Program-made: the position numbers and the translations under genes
Shown here: in pieces, positions 1 through 9,581 of the stretch
How positions within the stretch are numbered: the first letter of the stretch is position 1
How the letters are laid out: each line of letters starts with the position of its first letter
Notes under the pieces: generated by a model
What the model saw: the letters and a program-made list of their open reading frames with translations, nothing else
Told to the model about the DNA's origin: nothing
Databases searched by the model: none
NCBI RefSeq assembly: GCF_016464625.1
Contig: NZ_JAEAGO010000001.1
Coordinates: forward strand, 248,001-312,000
Length of the DNA stretch: 64,000 nucleotides
Direction: 5' to 3'
Source: Penaeicola halotolerans
GTDB taxonomy: Bacteria > Bacteroidota > Bacteroidia > Cytophagales > Cyclobacteriaceae

Positions 1-789
1 AATAAGAACAATGAGTACATCGGATCACTTCATTACGTGCTTGGCTTAGAGTATTTGCCAAGAGAAAGTACGCGATTTACAGTAGAGGGCTTCTATAAAA
101 AATATACGAACTATCCAGTTTCTATCAGAGATGGTATTTCTCTAGCCAATTTGGGAGGTGATTTTTCTGTTGTTGGCAATGAGCCAGTTGCTAGTACTGG
201 AGATGGGAGAGCTTATGGTTTCGAGTTTTTGTTTCAGCAAAAGTTGATAGAAAACATCTTTGCGGTATTTTCATATACTTATGTCAGGAGTGAGTTTTCA
301 GGTTTAGATGGTGAGTTTATCTCGTCTTCATGGGATAATCGAAATTTGATCTCAGCACTTTTTGGTAAGAAATTCCCAAAAGGATGGGAGCTTGGTCTGA
401 AGTATCGATATGCTGGAGGCTCCCCTTTGACACCATTTGATCTAGAGGCTTCAAGACTTAATTTCCTATCATTAGGCACTGGAGTTTTAGATTTTGATAG
501 GTTGAACTCGGAGCGACTTGGTGGATTTAGCCAGCTAGACGTTCGTATAGATAAGAAGTGGAACTTCCCTAAGTACTCGCTCAATATCTTCTTGGATGTT
601 CAAAACGCACTTATCACAGTCAATCCGTCTGCACCTAGGTATTCATTCCAGCGAAATGCAGATAATACAGCATTCTTGACAACTGATGGGCAAGCTATCA
701 GGCCAGATGGATCAAATGGGATTCCTATTTTGCTCATTGATGATGACGCCATCCCGACACCAAGCATTGGGATCATCTTTGAATTCTAA
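1..789 (+). CDS. TonB-dependent outer-membrane receptor, C-terminal part (5' end outside window)
   Basis: The reading frame is open from base 1, so this is the last 262 residues of a longer protein. The visible part alternates polar and hydrophobic or aromatic residues as transmembrane beta-strands do (for example GFEFLFQQKL, LGLKYRYAGG, NIFLDVQNAL) and ends in an aromatic-rich strand with C-terminal Phe, as expected for the last barrel strand recognised by the BAM complex. Bacteroidota TonB-dependent receptors typically end this way, with a short loop carrying 'DVQNAL'. Its job would be energised uptake of a ligand across the outer membrane. The plug domain, and so any hint of the ligand, lies outside the window. 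A strong hairpin terminator follows, shared with the convergent accC. The family call is fairly safe; the substrate is unknown. Confidence 0.85.
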   Translation, partial: NKNNEYIGSLHYVLGLEYLPRESTRFTVEGFYKKYTNYPVSIRDGISLANLGGDFSVVGNEPVASTGDGRAYGFEFLFQQKLIENIFAVFSYTYVRSEFSGLDGEFISSSWDNRNLISALFGKKFPKGWELGLKYRYAGGSPLTPFDLEASRLNFLSLGTGVLDFDRLNSERLGGFSQLDVRIDKKWNFPKYSLNIFLDVQNALITVNPSAPRYSFQRNADNTAFLTTDGQAIRPDGSNGIPILLIDDDAIPTPSIGIIFEF

Positions 790-817
790 CAACTTACTTG
801 ATAACCAAACCAAAAAG

Positions 818-841
818 AAAGGCTACCCTAGGGTAGCCTTT
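818..841. terminator. Bidirectional hairpin terminator between receptor gene and accC
   Basis: A perfect 10-bp stem (818-827 with 832-841, sequence AAAGGCTACC and its complement) closes a CTAG loop. It is followed by a T-rich stretch on the plus side and has A-rich sequence in front, which becomes T-rich on the minus strand. It lies between two convergent stop codons, where a two-way terminator is expected. Confidence 0.75.
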
Positions 842-845
842 TCTA

Positions 846-2192
846 TTATTTGATTTTCGAAAAGTCGAATGTTTCGAGATATTTGGTAGTGAATTCACCT
901 TTTTTGAAGCCCTCATCTTCCATGAGTGCGATATGAAAAGGAATAGTCGTTTTGATACCTTCGATGACAAACTCCTCAAGCGCACGTTTCATTCTGACGA
1001 TCACTTCTTCTCTAGACTGACCGCTTACTATAAGCTTAGCGATCATAGAGTCATAGTTAGGAGGGATGACATAGCCTGCATACACGTGACTATCCACTCT
1101 GATACCTCTACCTCCAGGAATGTGAAGATTAGTGATTTTGCCTGGACTTGGACGGAAGTTGTTGGCAGGATCTTCGGCATTGATACGACACTCCATCGCG
1201 AAAAGACTAGGGTAGTAGTTTCTGCCAGAAATTTTCTCACCAGCAGCTACTTTGATTTGTTCTTTGATCAAGTCAAAATCCGTCACCTCTTCCGTGATTG
1301 GGTGCTCAACTTGGATACGGGTATTCATCTCCATGAAGAAGAAGTCACCGTTTTTGTCCACTAAGAACTCGATAGTTCCAGCACCTTCGTATCCAATAGC
1401 CTCAGCACCTTTGATCGCAGCTATACCCATTTGCTCTCTGAGCTCTTGTGTCAAGAATGGAGATGGGGTTTCTTCTACGAGCTTTTGATGTCTTCTTTGA
1501 ATAGAGCAGTCTCTTTCAGATAAATGACAAGCTCTTCCTGAGCTATCACCTACTATTTGGATCTCTATATGACGAGGCTCTTCTAAGTATTTTTCCATGT
1601 AGAGTCCATCATTGCCAAAGGATGCACTAGCTTCTTGCTTCGCATCATCCCAAGCTTTTTTGAACTCCTCATTATTTCTAACGATACGCATACCCTTACC
1701 ACCACCTCCAGCTGTTGCTTTGAGGATGACAGGATATTTCATTTTATTAGCTAGTTTGATGCCTTCCTCGATAGAGTCTAGCAATCCATCTGAACCAGGA
1801 ATAGTAGGCACTCCAGCGGCTTTCATAGTAGCTTTAGCTGTGGCCTTGTCACCCATTTTGTCGATCATATCAGGGCTAGCACCGATAAATTTGATCCCAT
1901 ATTCTTGGCATACCTTTGAAAACTCAGCATTCTCAGATAAAAAGCCATAGCCAGGGTGAATGGCGTCAGCATTAGTGATCTCTGCAGCTGCGATGATTCT
2001 TGGGATATTGAGGTAAGATTCTTTGCTCGGTGCTGGACCTATGCAGACTGCCTCATCAGCAAATCTAACATGCAAACTATCCTTATCTGCTGTAGAGTAA
2101 ACAGCTACTGTACTGATACCCATCTCTTTACAAGTACGGATAACTCTAAGTGCTATTTCTCCTCTGTTAGCTATTAATATTTTTTTAAACAC
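846..2192 (-). CDS. accC: Biotin carboxylase subunit of acetyl-CoA carboxylase
   Basis: Carboxylates the biotin of the carrier protein using ATP and bicarbonate, the first half-reaction of malonyl-CoA synthesis. The 448-residue length matches the family. The N-terminal domain starts [15 protein letters not shown]. The ATP-grasp glycine loop [10 protein letters not shown] is near residue 160, the [10 protein letters not shown] segment near 230 and the active-site stretch [12 protein letters not shown] near 285. The C-terminal biotin carboxylase domain is complete. It is the last gene of a minus-strand run from pdxA, about 40 bp behind accB. Carboxyltransferase genes (accA, accD) are not in the window. 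Pyruvate or propionyl-CoA carboxylase is unlikely, because those are fused or partnered differently and accB sits directly upstream here. Confidence 0.97.
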   Translation of the reverse strand: MFKKILIANRGEIALRVIRTCKEMGISTVAVYSTADKDSLHVRFADEAVCIGPAPSKESYLNIPRIIAAAEITNADAIHPGYGFLSENAEFSKVCQEYGIKFIGASPDMIDKMGDKATAKATMKAAGVPTIPGSDGLLDSIEEGIKLANKMKYPVILKATAGGGGKGMRIVRNNEEFKKAWDDAKQEASASFGNDGLYMEKYLEEPRHIEIQIVGDSSGRACHLSERDCSIQRRHQKLVEETPSPFLTQELREQMGIAAIKGAEAIGYEGAGTIEFLVDKNGDFFFMEMNTRIQVEHPITEEVTDFDLIKEQIKVAAGEKISGRNYYPSLFAMECRINAEDPANNFRPSPGKITNLHIPGGRGIRVDSHVYAGYVIPPNYDSMIAKLIVSGQSREEVIVRMKRALEEFVIEGIKTTIPFHIALMEDEGFKKGEFTTKYLETFDFSKIK

Positions 2193-2232
2193 GATCTATC
2201 AAATTAAGAAATGAAACAATCAACCCAATTTA

Positions 2233-2706
2233 TCAAGATGGATCTACTAAGAACAATGGCTGATCATACTCTACTGGAGAGGCATTGTCTACTAGGATTT
2301 TGACGATAGTTCCTGATACTTCAGATTCGATTTCGTTGAAGAGTTTCATCGCTTCGATGATACAAACTGTGCTGCCAGCACTCACTTTGTCACCTACTTG
2401 AACAAAAGCAGGAGAATCAGGATTGGCAGATCTGTAGAAAGTACCGATCATCGGTGATTTGATTTCTATATATTTTTTATCGGTAGCTGCGGGTGCTGCG
2501 GGGGCTGGTGCCGCGGCAGGAGCAGGAGCTGCAGGTGCTGGTGTAGCGGCTACAGGAGCAGGAGCTGCTATAGTTTCGATGCGTTGGATAGTTGGCTCTA
2601 CAGCCTTTTTTACTGAGATTTTAAAAGCTTCTGTCTCAATGTTTACTTCAGCAAGTTCTGATTTGGCAATAAAATCAATTAGGTCTTGAATTTCTTTAGC
2701 TTTCAT
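2233..2706 (-). CDS. accB: Biotin carboxyl carrier protein of acetyl-CoA carboxylase
   Basis: Carries the biotin that shuttles CO2 between biotin carboxylase and carboxyltransferase. I start it at the ATG ending at 2706 (157 residues, MKAKEIQDL...), because the longer frame up to 2820 adds a stretch unlike any BCCP. Three parts are visible: an N-terminal helical region, an Ala/Pro-rich flexible linker at about residues 46-75, and a C-terminal biotinyl domain with the canonical EAMKLFNEI motif whose biotinylated lysine is K121. It lies between efp and accC in the same direction. The low-complexity linker creates a spurious Ala/Gly-rich open frame on the opposite strand. Confidence 0.96.
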   Translation of the reverse strand: MKAKEIQDLIDFIAKSELAEVNIETEAFKISVKKAVEPTIQRIETIAAPAPVAATPAPAAPAPAAAPAPAAPAATDKKYIEIKSPMIGTFYRSANPDSPAFVQVGDKVSAGSTVCIIEAMKLFNEIESEVSGTIVKILVDNASPVEYDQPLFLVDPS

Positions 2707-2839
2707 TTGTCTATTGTTTGTGTTAAGCTTCTGTGTTTTGATAAAAAGGAAAGACTCGTTTGAGCAGTTCTTCCTCGGATGAATCCATATGGAAACAATA
2801 AAGCTATACAATTTAAGCAAATCGCATAGCTTTCGTAAA

Positions 2840-3403
2840 TTATTTTACTCTTTCGGAGTATGATCCGTCTCTAGTATCTACTTTGATGACTTCATCTTGC
2901 TCGATAAAAAGAGGAACCATCACTGTAGCACCAGTTTCCATAGTAGCAGGCTTTAAGGCATTTGTAGCCGTATCACCTTTGATGCCAGGCTCTGTATACG
3001 TCACTTGTAAGATAACAAATGGAGGTAGTTCTACAGAAAGAGGGGTTTCAGTCTCTGCATGATAGAAAATATCCACTGTTTGACCCTCTTTTAAAAGCTC
3101 TGGTCTTTCAAGTAGTTTTTCATCGATAGGCACTTGCTCAAAGGACTCGCTGTCCATGAAGTGATATCCTAGGTCATCTTTGTATAAAAATTGATGAGCT
3201 CTTTTTTCTACACGAGCGGTAGTTACTTTTACACCTGAGTTAAAAGTATTGTCTATCACCTTACCTGTTCGGAGGTTTTTCAGCTTCGTTCTCACGAAAG
3301 CAGGACCTTTTCCTGGCTTCACGTGTTGGAATTCCACGATAGAGTAGATGTCATTGTTATACTCTAAGCAAAGTCCATTTTTAAAATCTGCAGTAGATGC
3401 CAT
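2840..3403 (-). CDS. efp: Translation elongation factor P
   Basis: Rescues ribosomes stalled on polyproline stretches by stimulating peptide-bond formation. The 187-residue length is typical, with the N-terminal KOW-like domain followed by two OB-fold domains. The loop [10 protein letters not shown] places the normally modified lysine at K32, equivalent to K34 of E. coli. No modification enzyme (epmA or a rhamnosyltransferase) is found in the window. It is co-directional with fabH upstream and accB downstream, an arrangement often seen in Bacteroidota. The ending -YSERVK fits EF-P. Confidence 0.97.
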   Translation of the reverse strand: MASTADFKNGLCLEYNNDIYSIVEFQHVKPGKGPAFVRTKLKNLRTGKVIDNTFNSGVKVTTARVEKRAHQFLYKDDLGYHFMDSESFEQVPIDEKLLERPELLKEGQTVDIFYHAETETPLSVELPPFVILQVTYTEPGIKGDTATNALKPATMETGATVMVPLFIEQDEVIKVDTRDGSYSERVK

Positions 3404-3432
3404 GTATGTTTTGCTATTTAAGTTGCTCTTGA

Positions 3433-4431
3433 TTATTTAGGGTCGTATGCCCACTTCACATAAATAGATCCCCAAGTAAAGCCACCACCAAAGGCCGCTA
3501 AAATGAGGTTATCTCCTTTTTTAAGTTGTTTTTCATACTCCCAAAGGCATAGTGGTATAGTACCACTTGTAGTATTGCCAAACTTGTGGATATTGAGCAT
3601 GACTTTGTCTTCTCCTACGCCCATTCTGTTGGCAGTAGCATCGATGATACGCTTATTTGCCTGATGGGGTACGAGCCAAGCGACATCATCTGCCTGTAAG
3701 TTATTTCTCTCCATGATCTCAGCAGAGACATCCGCCATGTTGGTAACGGCAAATTTGAACACTGCAGAGCCTTCTTGATAGACATAATGCTGACGTGCAG
3801 CTACTGTCTCAGCCGTAGCTGGTCTTCTGCTTCCACCTGCTTTCATGTGTAGGTAGGGCGCTCCGGAGCCATCAGACTTCATGATAGTATCCATGATGCC
3901 AAACTCCTCAGTGGTAGGCTCTAGTAATACTGCACCACCACCATCTCCAAAGATGATACAGGTAGCACGATCAGTATAGTCTATGATAGAAGACATCTTA
4001 TCAGCTCCTACCACAATGACTTTTTTGTATTTACCTGTTTCGATAAATTGTGATCCCGTAGTCAATGCATATAAGAAACCTGAACATGCAGCTTGTAGAT
4101 CATAACTAAAAGCGTTTTTTGCTCCGACACCATCAGCGATTAGGTTGCCTGTAGCAGGAAACTGCATATCAGGAGTAGTTGTCGCACAGATGATGAGATC
4201 AATGTCTTCTGCTTTTGTATTTGTTTTTGCTAGAAGTCCCTTTACAGCATTGATTCCTATGACAGAGGTACCTTGGTCTTCACCTTTTAGGATTCTTCTT
4301 TCTTTGATTCCAGTACGGCTGGTGATCCATTCATCGTTTGTATCTACCATGGTCTCGATTTCTTGGTTGGTCAAGACATAGTCTGGCACCCAAGCGTTGA
4401 TTCCAGTGATAGCGGCTCTGATTTTTTTCAT
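3433..4431 (-). CDS. fabH: 3-oxoacyl-ACP synthase III (KAS III)
   Basis: Starts fatty-acid synthesis by condensing an acyl-CoA primer with malonyl-ACP. The Cys-His-Asn triad is visible as AACSGFL (C116), VPHQANKR (H256) and KFGNTTSG (N286), counting from the ATG ending at 4431. I prefer that start (332 residues, [10 protein letters not shown]) because the other in-frame ATG at 4455 lies inside the end of plsX and adds eight residues not typical of the family. The neighbours plsX, efp and accB/accC make a coherent lipid-initiation cluster. Bacteroidota often carry more than one FabH, so primer preference cannot be read here. Confidence 0.96.
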   Translation of the reverse strand: MKKIRAAITGINAWVPDYVLTNQEIETMVDTNDEWITSRTGIKERRILKGEDQGTSVIGINAVKGLLAKTNTKAEDIDLIICATTTPDMQFPATGNLIADGVGAKNAFSYDLQAACSGFLYALTTGSQFIETGKYKKVIVVGADKMSSIIDYTDRATCIIFGDGGGAVLLEPTTEEFGIMDTIMKSDGSGAPYLHMKAGGSRRPATAETVAARQHYVYQEGSAVFKFAVTNMADVSAEIMERNNLQADDVAWLVPHQANKRIIDATANRMGVGEDKVMLNIHKFGNTTSGTIPLCLWEYEKQLKKGDNLILAAFGGGFTWGSIYVKWAYDPK

Positions 4432-4441
4432 TTTAATAGGT

Positions 4442-5389
4442 TTATGCGTTGCCATTAAAGGCCTCGTAAATTTTATGGTAGATATCAGCTTTGGCCATTT
4501 GCTCTGCCTGCAAAATCATATTTTTGATAGCCTCAGGCGAAGATATACCGTGTCCCACGATCACATTACCATTGACTCCCAAGATAGGACTACCGCCTAC
4601 CGCTTCGTAGTTGAAGTTTTCAAAGAAAGGATCGAGGAAGTTTCTAGATTTAAGTAAATCATAGAGTGATTCACCCATTTTGATCAAGATATTACCAGTA
4701 AAACCATCACAGACGATCACATCTGCTTTGTCATTGAAAGCATCTCTTCCTTCTATATTACCGATAAAATTGATCTGAGGATTATCCTGCAGGATAGGGA
4801 AGGTAGCTTGGCAGACTAGATTGCCTTTCTTCTCTTCTTCTCCTATATTCATCAATCCCACTTTAGGATTGTTTATTTTCAAAACGTGCTCAGCATAGAT
4901 AGAGCCCAAGATGGCAAATTGATTGAGTACATCAGGCTTGACGTCTGCATTGGCTCCCACATCTAGTATAACACCAAACCCTAGAGTTTCCTTAGGCATA
5001 AAGCTAGCAATAGCAGGTCTGAACACACCTTCAATAGGCTTGATGGTAAACATAGCACCTACTAGCATCGCTCCAGTGTTACCTGCGCTGCAAAATGCTT
5101 CTACTGATTTACTTTTGAGGAGTTTGTAGCCAACAGATATGCTGGACTGGGGTTTTTGAGAAAAAGCTTTCGTAGGGTTTTCACCCATTTCGATCACTTC
5201 CTCTGCATGCATAATTTCTAGCTGAGGACTAGAGATATTGTGATCCTTCAGTTGTGCTTTTATAAGCTCTTCAGGACCAACCAAAACAATGGTAATGTCT
5301 TTTGGTAACTTTTCTAGGGCTAATTTTACTCCGGATATTACGTTTTCCGGAGCAAAATCACCTCCCATTGCATCTACTGCAATTTTCAT
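4442..5389 (-). CDS. plsX: Phosphate acyltransferase PlsX
   Basis: Makes acyl-phosphate from acyl-ACP for the PlsY step of phospholipid synthesis; peripheral membrane enzyme. The 315-residue protein begins with the signature [12 protein letters not shown] and contains [21 protein letters not shown] and [11 protein letters not shown], all typical of PlsX. It follows rpmF by about 12 bp and is followed by fabH, the widespread rpmF-plsX-fabH order that links ribosome and membrane synthesis. Nothing is unusual in length or motifs. Confidence 0.97.
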   Translation of the reverse strand: MKIAVDAMGGDFAPENVISGVKLALEKLPKDITIVLVGPEELIKAQLKDHNISSPQLEIMHAEEVIEMGENPTKAFSQKPQSSISVGYKLLKSKSVEAFCSAGNTGAMLVGAMFTIKPIEGVFRPAIASFMPKETLGFGVILDVGANADVKPDVLNQFAILGSIYAEHVLKINNPKVGLMNIGEEEKKGNLVCQATFPILQDNPQINFIGNIEGRDAFNDKADVIVCDGFTGNILIKMGESLYDLLKSRNFLDPFFENFNYEAVGGSPILGVNGNVIVGHGISSPEAIKNMILQAEQMAKADIYHKIYEAFNGNA

Positions 5390-5401
5390 AAGCTACTAAG
5401 A

Positions 5402-5587
5402 TTAAACTGCGAGTTCTTTCTCTATGGCTGGTTTGCCTCTATAGTAACCACACTCTCCACATACTCTGTGGTATAATACTGGTGAACCACAGTTAGAGCA
5501 CTCCATAAAAGTGGCTGCTGTTAACTTATAGTGAGTTCTTCTCTTGTCTCTTCTCGTTTTGGAAATTTTACGTTTAGGATGCGCCAT
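5402..5587 (-). CDS. rpmF: 50S ribosomal protein L32
   Basis: Small 61-residue component of the large ribosomal subunit. It opens with the typical AHPKRKISKTRRDKRR and carries a CxxC...CxxC zinc ribbon (CSNC and CGEC). It sits between the DUF177 protein and plsX, the usual bacterial order. All four zinc-binding cysteines are present, so this is the zinc-dependent form. Confidence 0.97.
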   Translation of the reverse strand: MAHPKRKISKTRRDKRRTHYKLTAATFMECSNCGSPVLYHRVCGECGYYRGKPAIEKELAV

Positions 5588-5606
5588 CTCTATCTAATTA
5601 TTTATA

Positions 5607-6188
5607 TTATTCAAATTTGTTTTTCAAGTCTTTCAATTTACTCCAGCGAGGATCAGGTTCAATTGGATCATCACTTTCATCACCTTCTGATACCTCTTCG
5701 ATATCCTCGTCTTCAGCGATCTCTGAGCTGTATACTAGTACACCTCCTAGATAGTCTTCATCATCATCTTCTTCAGTACGATAGTCAGGATGTATCTTTT
5801 TGACAGGAACTTGCAAACAGATAATCTCGAAGAGTATTTGACCTACATTGATACTTTGTGTATCTCTAGTGATGATCACGATCTCTTCACTGACTTCTTT
5901 ATACTCTTCACCGAATTTGTAAATGACTTTTTCGGTAATTTGTATCGGAAAATCAAATTCTTCCAAGCTTCTATCGCATGTTAGAGACACTTTGCCATCT
6001 ATTTCCATGGTCATGTTGATCATGGTAGATGTTTTATTCAAGGTCACTAGCGCTTTGAGATCTCCTTCTTTGACTATGTCGTTTTCATAGTAAGCGAAGA
6101 AGTCATTTTTAATCTCAAACTCAAAGGAATGAATCCCTTCTTTGAGTCCGTAAATGTCGATATTGTACTGCTTTAAATTCATTCCCAA
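5607..6188 (-). CDS. DUF177 (YceD-like) protein, rRNA/L32-associated
   Basis: A 193-residue DUF177 protein. In other bacteria this family is encoded next to rpmF and is linked to 23S rRNA accumulation (YceD). It shows a beta-rich N-terminal part with the segment ALVTLNKTSTMINMTMEIDG and a central LTCDRSLEEFDFPI, then a strongly acidic C-terminal tail (runs of E and D after about residue 140), ending in the PDPRWSKLKDLKN region typical of the family. A second ATG two codons in could also be the start. It ends about 20 bp before rpmF and probably shares its transcript. Molecular function is not established for Bacteroidota members. Confidence 0.88.
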   Translation of the reverse strand: MGMNLKQYNIDIYGLKEGIHSFEFEIKNDFFAYYENDIVKEGDLKALVTLNKTSTMINMTMEIDGKVSLTCDRSLEEFDFPIQITEKVIYKFGEEYKEVSEEIVIITRDTQSINVGQILFEIICLQVPVKKIHPDYRTEEDDDEDYLGGVLVYSSEIAEDEDIEEVSEGDESDDPIEPDPRWSKLKDLKNKFE

Positions 6189-6266
6189 TACCTCTACTCT
6201 AAATCAAGGTCGCAAAGTTAAGCAACTAATTTAAAATACTAAAATATTATTCTCTTTTTGATGATA

Positions 6267-7298
6267 TTAAAGCACTGGACTTGCGGCTTCTTTTCTTTTG
6301 AGTACGATATCATAGGCAGCAAAGAGCGCAGCGCGCATACTATTTTCATCGGCTACATTTTTACCAGCTATATTATAAGCCGTGCCATGATCTGGAGAGG
6401 TTCTCACGATCGGAAGTCCAGCAGTGAAGTTGACCCCAGTTTCAAAAGCCATTGCTTTAAAAGGAATCAGGCCTTGATCATGGTACATGGCTAGCACTGC
6501 ATCAAACTTACGCTGATGTGCCATACCGAAGAATCCGTCTGCGGGATACGGTCCAAAGACCAAACTACCTTTTTGCTTGAATTTTTGAATAGTAGGTTTG
6601 ATGATTTCCTCTTCTTCTTTGCCCAAAAGTCCATCTTCGCCAGCATGTGGATTTAATCCTAATACAGCTATTCGTGGTTTTTTGATACCAAAGTCTTTCT
6701 GTAATGATTTTTCTAAAAGCCCAAGCTTAGTCTCTATTCGCTCAGCGGTTAGTTTCTGTCCTACTTCCATTAGTGGGACATGACCTGTGACCAAACCTAC
6801 TTTAAACTCTTCTGAAATGAGAAACATCAAGCTGTCTTTAGTATCAAAGCTCTCTGTAAACATTTCTGTATGGCCAATGAAGTGAAAATCTTCAGAATTG
6901 ATATTGTTTTTATTCACTGGAGCAGTACATATAGCATCTAATTTACCAGCTTTCATATCTGCTATGGCAGTAGTGATAGCGGCTATGGCCATCTTACCAG
7001 CCTCATGCGTCTCCTGTCCCGGATATACATCTGGAGACTCTTCTAAGCAGTTGATCACATTGATCTTACGAGCATGAGCCTCATCGATACTTTTGATTTG
7101 CATAAACTGAAAATCTTCCTTTTCCAGTTGTTTTCTATAAAAGGAGATCACCTTACCATGTGCATAGATGATAGGAGTGATCATTTTTAGGATTCTATTG
7201 TCAGATAGTGATTTCATGACTACCTCAGGACCGATGCCATTGATATCTCCGATGGTAATGCCTATGATAGGTTTATCGTGGGGTCTATTTGTACTCAT
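6267..7298 (-). CDS. pdxA: 4-hydroxythreonine-4-phosphate dehydrogenase
   Basis: NAD-dependent, metal-requiring step of the DXP-dependent pyridoxal phosphate pathway. The 343-residue length and motifs fit: N-terminal IGITIGDINGIGPEV, metal-ligand histidines in FIGHTEMF, GLNPHAGEDG and AMYHDQGLIPFK, and the C-terminal RTSPDHGTAYNIAG. It is the first intact gene of the minus-strand run. Its ATG overlaps (ATGA) the stop of a short open frame that resembles the end of an epimerase. No -7-type promoter box is visible on the minus strand in the short gap to rsmA. Confidence 0.96.
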   Translation of the reverse strand: MSTNRPHDKPIIGITIGDINGIGPEVVMKSLSDNRILKMITPIIYAHGKVISFYRKQLEKEDFQFMQIKSIDEAHARKINVINCLEESPDVYPGQETHEAGKMAIAAITTAIADMKAGKLDAICTAPVNKNNINSEDFHFIGHTEMFTESFDTKDSLMFLISEEFKVGLVTGHVPLMEVGQKLTAERIETKLGLLEKSLQKDFGIKKPRIAVLGLNPHAGEDGLLGKEEEEIIKPTIQKFKQKGSLVFGPYPADGFFGMAHQRKFDAVLAMYHDQGLIPFKAMAFETGVNFTAGLPIVRTSPDHGTAYNIAGKNVADENSMRAALFAAYDIVLKRKEAASPVL

Positions 7299-7408
7299 AG
7301 CTTGTAAGGTACGCTTTTTGATTTAATAGCAAATTCTTTGACACACTCCTCTACACTATATTTGTATGGAGGTTGCCATTTAAATTCGTAGTTTTGGACT
7401 TGCAAGTT
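7295..7408 (-). pseudogene. Possible remnant of an extended SDR/epimerase C-terminus upstream of pdxA
   Basis: On the minus strand an open frame ends at 7295 in an ATGA overlap with the pdxA start. Its last ~35 codons read like a genuine protein tail: YEFKWQPPYKYSVEECV then KEFAIKSK. This resembles the 'W-x-P-x-Y-s-x-E-E-x-v' end of NAD-dependent epimerases. Further upstream the frame runs into the antisense of rsmA and loses all sense. I infer that an epimerase-like gene once preceded pdxA and was removed when the rsmA side was joined. The stretch is short, so chance resemblance is possible. Confidence 0.3.
7337..7364 (+). promoter_or_regulatory. Candidate promoter of rsmA (TTTG...TATATTTG)
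   Basis: A TAnnTTTG box (TATATTTG, 7357-7364) lies 70 bp before the rsmA start, with TTTG at 7337-7340, spacer 16 bp. This resembles the -33/-7 pattern of Bacteroidota primary-sigma promoters, though the spacer is slightly short. Confidence 0.45.
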
Positions 7409-7433
7409 ATAACAATTTCGAAGAGTTGACAAT

Positions 7434-8228
7434 ATGAAGAGCGTCAAGCCTAAAAAGCACCTAGGACAACATTTTTTACTTGATTTGAGCATTGCTGAAA
7501 GGATAGTAGAGGCACTCGGTAGCAAAGATAAACCAAGAAAAGTGTTAGAGATCGGTCCAGGTACAGGGGTTTTGACGGATTTTCTAAAAAATAGGGCTGA
7601 CGTTCAGCTGTATTTACTAGATATAGATACGGAGTCTATTGTATTCTTAAAGGAGAAATATGGTCAGGAGCCGATCGATATCATCGAAGGGGATTTTTTG
7701 AATCATGACTTGAGACCATACTTCGAAGATACCTATGCGATCATCGGTAACTTCCCTTATAATATATCATCACAGATATTTTTCAGGGTTTTAGAAGATA
7801 GGCAACAAGTAGAAGAGGTTGTATGTATGTTACAAAAGGAGGTGGCAAGGCGTATCGCATCTCCTCCTGGAAGCAAAGAATATGGTATACTGAGTGTCTT
7901 ATTGCAAGCTTATTATGATATCGAATATCTATTCATGGTGGGGCCTGATGTCTTTGACCCGCCTCCTAAGGTAGATTCAGCTGTTATCCGATTAGTTAGA
8001 AATGATGTCAAAGAACTTCCGTGTAACGAACGTCTGTTTAAGACTATCGTGAAGCAGGGGTTTAACAATAGAAGAAAAACATTGAGAAATGCTTTGAAAG
8101 CCATGGGTTTTTCGGATGCACTCAAATCCGAAATGATCTTAGATAAGAGGGCTGAGCAGTTGTCAGTAGAAGATTTTATCCTACTCACTCAAAAAATAGC
8201 GCAAGATGGAAATGATCAGAAACTTTGA
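7434..8228 (+). CDS. rsmA: 16S rRNA dimethyladenosine transferase
   Basis: Dimethylates two adjacent adenines near the 3' end of 16S rRNA, using SAM, during 30S maturation. The 264-residue protein shows the SAM-binding loop EIGPGTGV (GPGTG at 41-45), the catalytic NFPYN motif at 106-110 and the C-terminal helical domain with FNNRRKTLRNAL. The N-terminal KPKKHLGQHFL is a family hallmark. It overlaps the start of mgtE by 23 bp, so the two are likely co-translated. Confidence 0.97.
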   Translation: MKSVKPKKHLGQHFLLDLSIAERIVEALGSKDKPRKVLEIGPGTGVLTDFLKNRADVQLYLLDIDTESIVFLKEKYGQEPIDIIEGDFLNHDLRPYFEDTYAIIGNFPYNISSQIFFRVLEDRQQVEEVVCMLQKEVARRIASPPGSKEYGILSVLLQAYYDIEYLFMVGPDVFDPPPKVDSAVIRLVRNDVKELPCNERLFKTIVKQGFNNRRKTLRNALKAMGFSDALKSEMILDKRAEQLSVEDFILLTQKIAQDGNDQKL

Positions 8229-9573
8229 GCTCAGTAAGGAGTACCTAGACTCTGTCCGCTACGCGATAGAGCAGGGCGATAGCGCCTTTATCCTAGAGAC
8301 AATGGAGGGAGTCAATGAAGCTGATATAGCCCTATTGCTCGAAGAGTTAGATACAGAAGAAGCTCAATATGTAATCCGTGCTCTTGACTCAGAGACTTCA
8401 GCTGGTGTTATCAAAGAGATAGACTCTGATGTCAGAGGTAGATTTCTAAGAAACTTCGAACCAACTGAAGTAGCACCCTTCATCGATGAAATGGACTCAG
8501 ATGATGCGGTGGATTTGCTCAATGAGCTTGATGTCAAACGTAGGGAGGAAGTTATCGCCAACCTGACGGATAGTGAACAAGCTGCCTATATACACGACCT
8601 CATGCGCTATGAGGATGATTGTGCTGGTGGTCTGATGGCTAAGGAATTCATCAAAGCCAATCAAAACTGGACAGTCGTTCAATGTATAGAAGAGATCAGA
8701 AGACAAGCCGAGAATGTAGAAAAAATCTACTCCATCTATGTAGTCAGTGACGATGATGTATTATTGGGGCGTGTATCACTCAAAAGAATTATTCTTTCCT
8801 CAAGTCATACTAAAATAGCAGATATCTACGAGCCAGAGCTGATCTCAGTACCAACTTACATGGATGAGGAAGAGGTAGCAGATATCATGCAGAAGTATAA
8901 TCTTGAAGCAGTTCCTGTGGTCAATGTACATGGTAAACTAGTGGGAAGAATTACTATTGATGACATCATCGATGTCATCACGGAGCAAGCAGAGCAAGAC
9001 ATGCAGATCATGGCTGGTATCTCAGCTGACGTAGAGGAGACCGATGGGGTATGGGATCTTACTAAAGCCCGTATTCCGTGGTTGATTATCGGTATCGTAG
9101 GAGGCTTGATAGGGGCTAAGTTTATAGGCCTATTTGAAGGAGACATAATGGTCATTCCTGCATTGGCATTTTTTATCCCGCTGATCACTGCGACTGGAGG
9201 TAATGTAGGTATCCAGTCATCAAGTATCATCGTCCAGTCTCTCGCCAACAAGTCTGTACTGGACGATAGTTATGCCAAGCGATTTGCTAAGGTGCTATTT
9301 GTCGCTTTGCTCAATGGACTTGTGCTAGGCCTGATTGTTTTCTTTACGGTTGTTTTTCTATATGGTGACTCAGCTGAGATAGGGTTAGTAGTGTCTATAG
9401 CACTCTTTAGTGTGGTATTGCTAGCCTCATTTATGGGGACTATCACGCCATTGATTCTTGATAAATTTGGAGTAAACCCTGCCCTAGCTTCAGGGCCATT
9501 TATCACTACAGCCAACGATTTGATAGGAATTGCTGTTTACTTTTTGATAGCTACACTCTTATTGAATATTTAA
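8206..9573 (+). CDS. mgtE: MgtE-family magnesium transporter
   Basis: Inner-membrane Mg2+ channel gated by cytoplasmic magnesium. The 455 residues show the domain order of the family: N-terminal MgtE_N superhelix with repeated acidic 'ELD' segments (1-130), a CBS pair (about 135-255, including CAGGLMAKEF and AVPVVNVHGKLVGRI), a connecting helix, and a C-terminal membrane domain of about five helices (285-455) with the conserved SGPFITTANDLIG. The start at 8206 lies within rsmA; a second ATG at 8212 is equally possible. The overlap with rsmA suggests translational coupling. Confidence 0.95.
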   Translation: MEMIRNFELSKEYLDSVRYAIEQGDSAFILETMEGVNEADIALLLEELDTEEAQYVIRALDSETSAGVIKEIDSDVRGRFLRNFEPTEVAPFIDEMDSDDAVDLLNELDVKRREEVIANLTDSEQAAYIHDLMRYEDDCAGGLMAKEFIKANQNWTVVQCIEEIRRQAENVEKIYSIYVVSDDDVLLGRVSLKRIILSSSHTKIADIYEPELISVPTYMDEEEVADIMQKYNLEAVPVVNVHGKLVGRITIDDIIDVITEQAEQDMQIMAGISADVEETDGVWDLTKARIPWLIIGIVGGLIGAKFIGLFEGDIMVIPALAFFIPLITATGGNVGIQSSSIIVQSLANKSVLDDSYAKRFAKVLFVALLNGLVLGLIVFFTVVFLYGDSAEIGLVVSIALFSVVLLASFMGTITPLILDKFGVNPALASGPFITTANDLIGIAVYFLIATLLLNI

Positions 9574-9581
9574 CAAAGACA

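Noticed and set aside
2459-2689. Ala/Gly-rich plus-strand ORF opposite accB
   Set aside because: It mirrors the Ala/Pro-rich linker of BCCP on the other strand; it has no independent sense.
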